Assembly: GCA_964558825.1 (NCBI GenBank)
Contig: CAZLGB010000201.1
Coordinates: 1 to 6,180, forward strand
Length of the DNA: 6,180 nucleotides
Reading direction: 5' to 3'
Origin: Phosphoribacter sp964558825
Lineage (GTDB): Bacteria > Actinomycetota > Actinomycetes > Actinomycetales > Dermatophilaceae
Shown one piece after another: positions 5,801 through 6,180 of this stretch. A program made the translations under genes and the position numbers. Numbering within the stretch: the stretch's first letter is position 1; each line of letters begins with the position of its first letter. The notes beneath the pieces are model-generated. The model was not told where the DNA came from. It saw nothing but the letters and a program-made list of their open reading frames with translations, and made no database searches.

Positions 5801-6180
5801 CCTCGGCGATCTCCAGCGAGCGCTGGTCGGCGACCCGGAACCAGCGGATCTCCTCGACCGTGTCGCCCCAGAACTCCACGCGCAGGGGGTGTTCCTCGGT
5901 CGGCGGGAAGACGTCGAGGATGCCGCCGCGGACGGCGAATTCGCCACGCCGCTCGACGAGATCCGCCCGGGTGTATGCCGCCCCGACGAGCGCCTCGACG
6001 ACCTGCTCGAGCGGCTGCTCGGAGCCGGCCTGCAGGACGACCGGGGTGAGGTCGCCGAGCCCGCGCGCGATCGGCTGCAGCAGTGCGCGAACCGGCGCCA
6101 CGACGACCCGCAGCGCGGCTGAGCGGGAGCCGGTCGCCCGCGTAGATCGGGTAGCGCGACTCGAGGATGCGGGCGAGCGC
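2874..6180 (-). CDS. mfd: Transcription-repair coupling factor Mfd, 5' end outside or disrupted
   Basis: ATP-dependent DNA translocase that removes RNA polymerase stalled at lesions and recruits UvrA for nucleotide excision repair. Residues are numbered from the GTG codon at 6101-6099, giving 1075 residues. The UvrB-like region includes VVVAPVRALLQP and AYTRADLVERRGEFAVRGGILDVF. The RNA-polymerase-interacting (CarD-like) domain starts near 388 (DPLALRPGDYVVHEQHGVG) and runs to about 475. The helicase core has Walker A GDVGYGKTE (Lys553), DEEQ at 648-651, SATPIPRTLE, the RecG-like translocation motif region, ETGLDISNANT and motif VI QLRGRVGRG (817-825). The C-terminal UvrA-mimic domain ends at TAG, 2876-2874. 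M. tuberculosis Mfd has roughly 130 residues before the VVV segment, so GTG 6101 is not the true start. The frame stays open to the right edge, but the last 60 or so bases do not look like Mfd in this frame (see findings), so the part beyond about 6120 is uncertain. Confidence 0.95.
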   Translation of the reverse strand, partial: RSPASSSRATRSTRATGSRSAALRVVVAPVRALLQPIARGLGDLTPVVLQAGSEQPLEQVVEALVGAAYTRADLVERRGEFAVRGGILDVFPPTEEHPLRVEFWGDTVEEIRWFRVADQRSLEIAEGGLWAPPCRELLLTDAVQARARELVDQLPGVADLLTKLGEGIAVEGMESLTAVLVDGMDSLLNVLPAGSMVVLQDPERIRLRAHDLIATSAEFLDASWANAAAGNAVPIDLRGVLDEGSYRTLAQLRHEAIVGGMPWWSCTSFATDAELETVGDPGAQPPDIDAGQRVDLGLREVESYRGDTGRAVADLAQWVTDGWTVVAVTEGHGLARRVHEVLGEHGIPARLGSAGGPPEPGLVVVTTGSLGRGFLDPASKLAIITETDLTGQVGSSGSTRDMRRMPSRRRAQIDPLALRPGDYVVHEQHGVGRFVEMMQRTVGGATREYFVVEYAASKRGQPADRLFVPTDQLDQITKYVGGEAPTLNRLGGSDWQQTKAKARRHVKQIAGELIRLYSARMATKGYAFGPDTPWQRELEDAFAYVETPDQLSSIDEVKADMEREVPMDRLICGDVGYGKTEIAVRAAFKAVQDGKQVAVLVPTTLLVQQHLQTFSERYAQFPVTVKALSRFQSDGEAERVVEGISDGSIDVVIGTHRLLTDRIRFKDLGLVVVDEEQRFGVEHKERLKQLRTAVDVLAMSATPIPRTLEMAVTGIREMSTLATPPEERHPILTFVGAYDERQITAAIRRELLRDGQVFYVHNRTQSIEKAASRLRELIPEARVATAHGQMAEGRLEQVVLDFWDKKFDVLVCTTIVETGLDISNANTLIVERADLLGLSQLHQLRGRVGRGRERAYAYFLFPPEKPLTETAHDRLQTIASHTDLGAGMAVAMKDLEIRGAGNLLGGEQSGHIEGVGFDLYVRLVGEAVAAYKGEDIAPPAEVKIELPVDAHLPHDYVPGSGYPREVGERLRLEAYRKLASVTDEAGVVEIEAELRDRYGMPPEPVENLLEVARLRTVARQAGLADISVQGAFVRFGPVGAGELPESRRLRLGRLHPGSIVKDQLHHILVPKPMTARVGGQPLRDTAVLRWAAEVIRSVLLG

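Noticed and set aside
6099..6101. GTG at 6101-6099 as the mfd start.
   Set aside because: It falls inside the conserved VVVAPVR segment, which in known Mfd proteins is preceded by about 130 residues.
2859..6122. A plus-strand open frame of more than 1000 codons lies opposite mfd.
   Set aside because: It is a shadow of the GC-rich mfd coding sequence; its product is low-complexity, rich in Asp, Arg, Leu and Gly, shows no domain, and the opposite strand encodes a clear Mfd.

Overview
The window is very GC-rich, and every gene I can support lies on the minus strand. Reading in the direction of transcription (right to left), the order is: mfd (transcription-repair coupling factor, 5' end outside the window), a SurA-N-like lipoprotein, mazG (NTP pyrophosphohydrolase), eno (enolase), and the first codons of a probable FtsB/DivIC-family septum protein. 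This order matches the conserved actinobacterial block known in Mycobacterium tuberculosis as mfd - mazG - lipoprotein lpqU - eno - Rv1024 (FtsB-like), with the lipoprotein and mazG swapped. Base composition, GTG start use, protein sequences and gene order point to a high-GC actinobacterium. A Micrococcales member such as the Intrasporangiaceae is my best guess, but I cannot prove it from the window.

Layout: 1-74 holds the N-terminus of the FtsB-like gene. Bases 75-125 are a 51-base spacer with competing inverted repeats. Bases 126-1415 are eno, which starts at GTG behind a GGAGG site. Bases 1416-1511 are a 96-base leader. Bases 1512-2270 are mazG. Only 7 bases separate mazG from the lipoprotein gene at 2278-2805. 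Bases 2806-2873 hold a strong ribosome binding site and a small hairpin. From 2874 to the right edge is mfd. No intergenic stretch exceeds 100 bases. I see no RNA genes, insertion sequences, CRISPR arrays or phage genes.

The genes do not form one pathway. They are housekeeping functions: repair of stalled transcription, an envelope lipoprotein of chaperone-like fold, nucleotide-pool sanitation, glycolysis, and cell division. The tight lipoprotein-mazG spacing suggests co-transcription. Eno has its own leader and may also have its own promoter.

The unusual content sits below gene level. (1) A 51-base near-perfect palindrome rich in rare codons lies in frame inside the mazG interdomain linker, and a perfect 12-base-arm palindrome lies 22 bases from it. 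(2) The octamer GTATGCCG / CGGCATAC is strongly over-represented and is used in several codon frames. (3) The coding-frame signal switches near 6117-6123, just upstream of the recognisable Mfd sequence. I found no previously undescribed multi-gene system; the mazG palindromes are the most interesting item.
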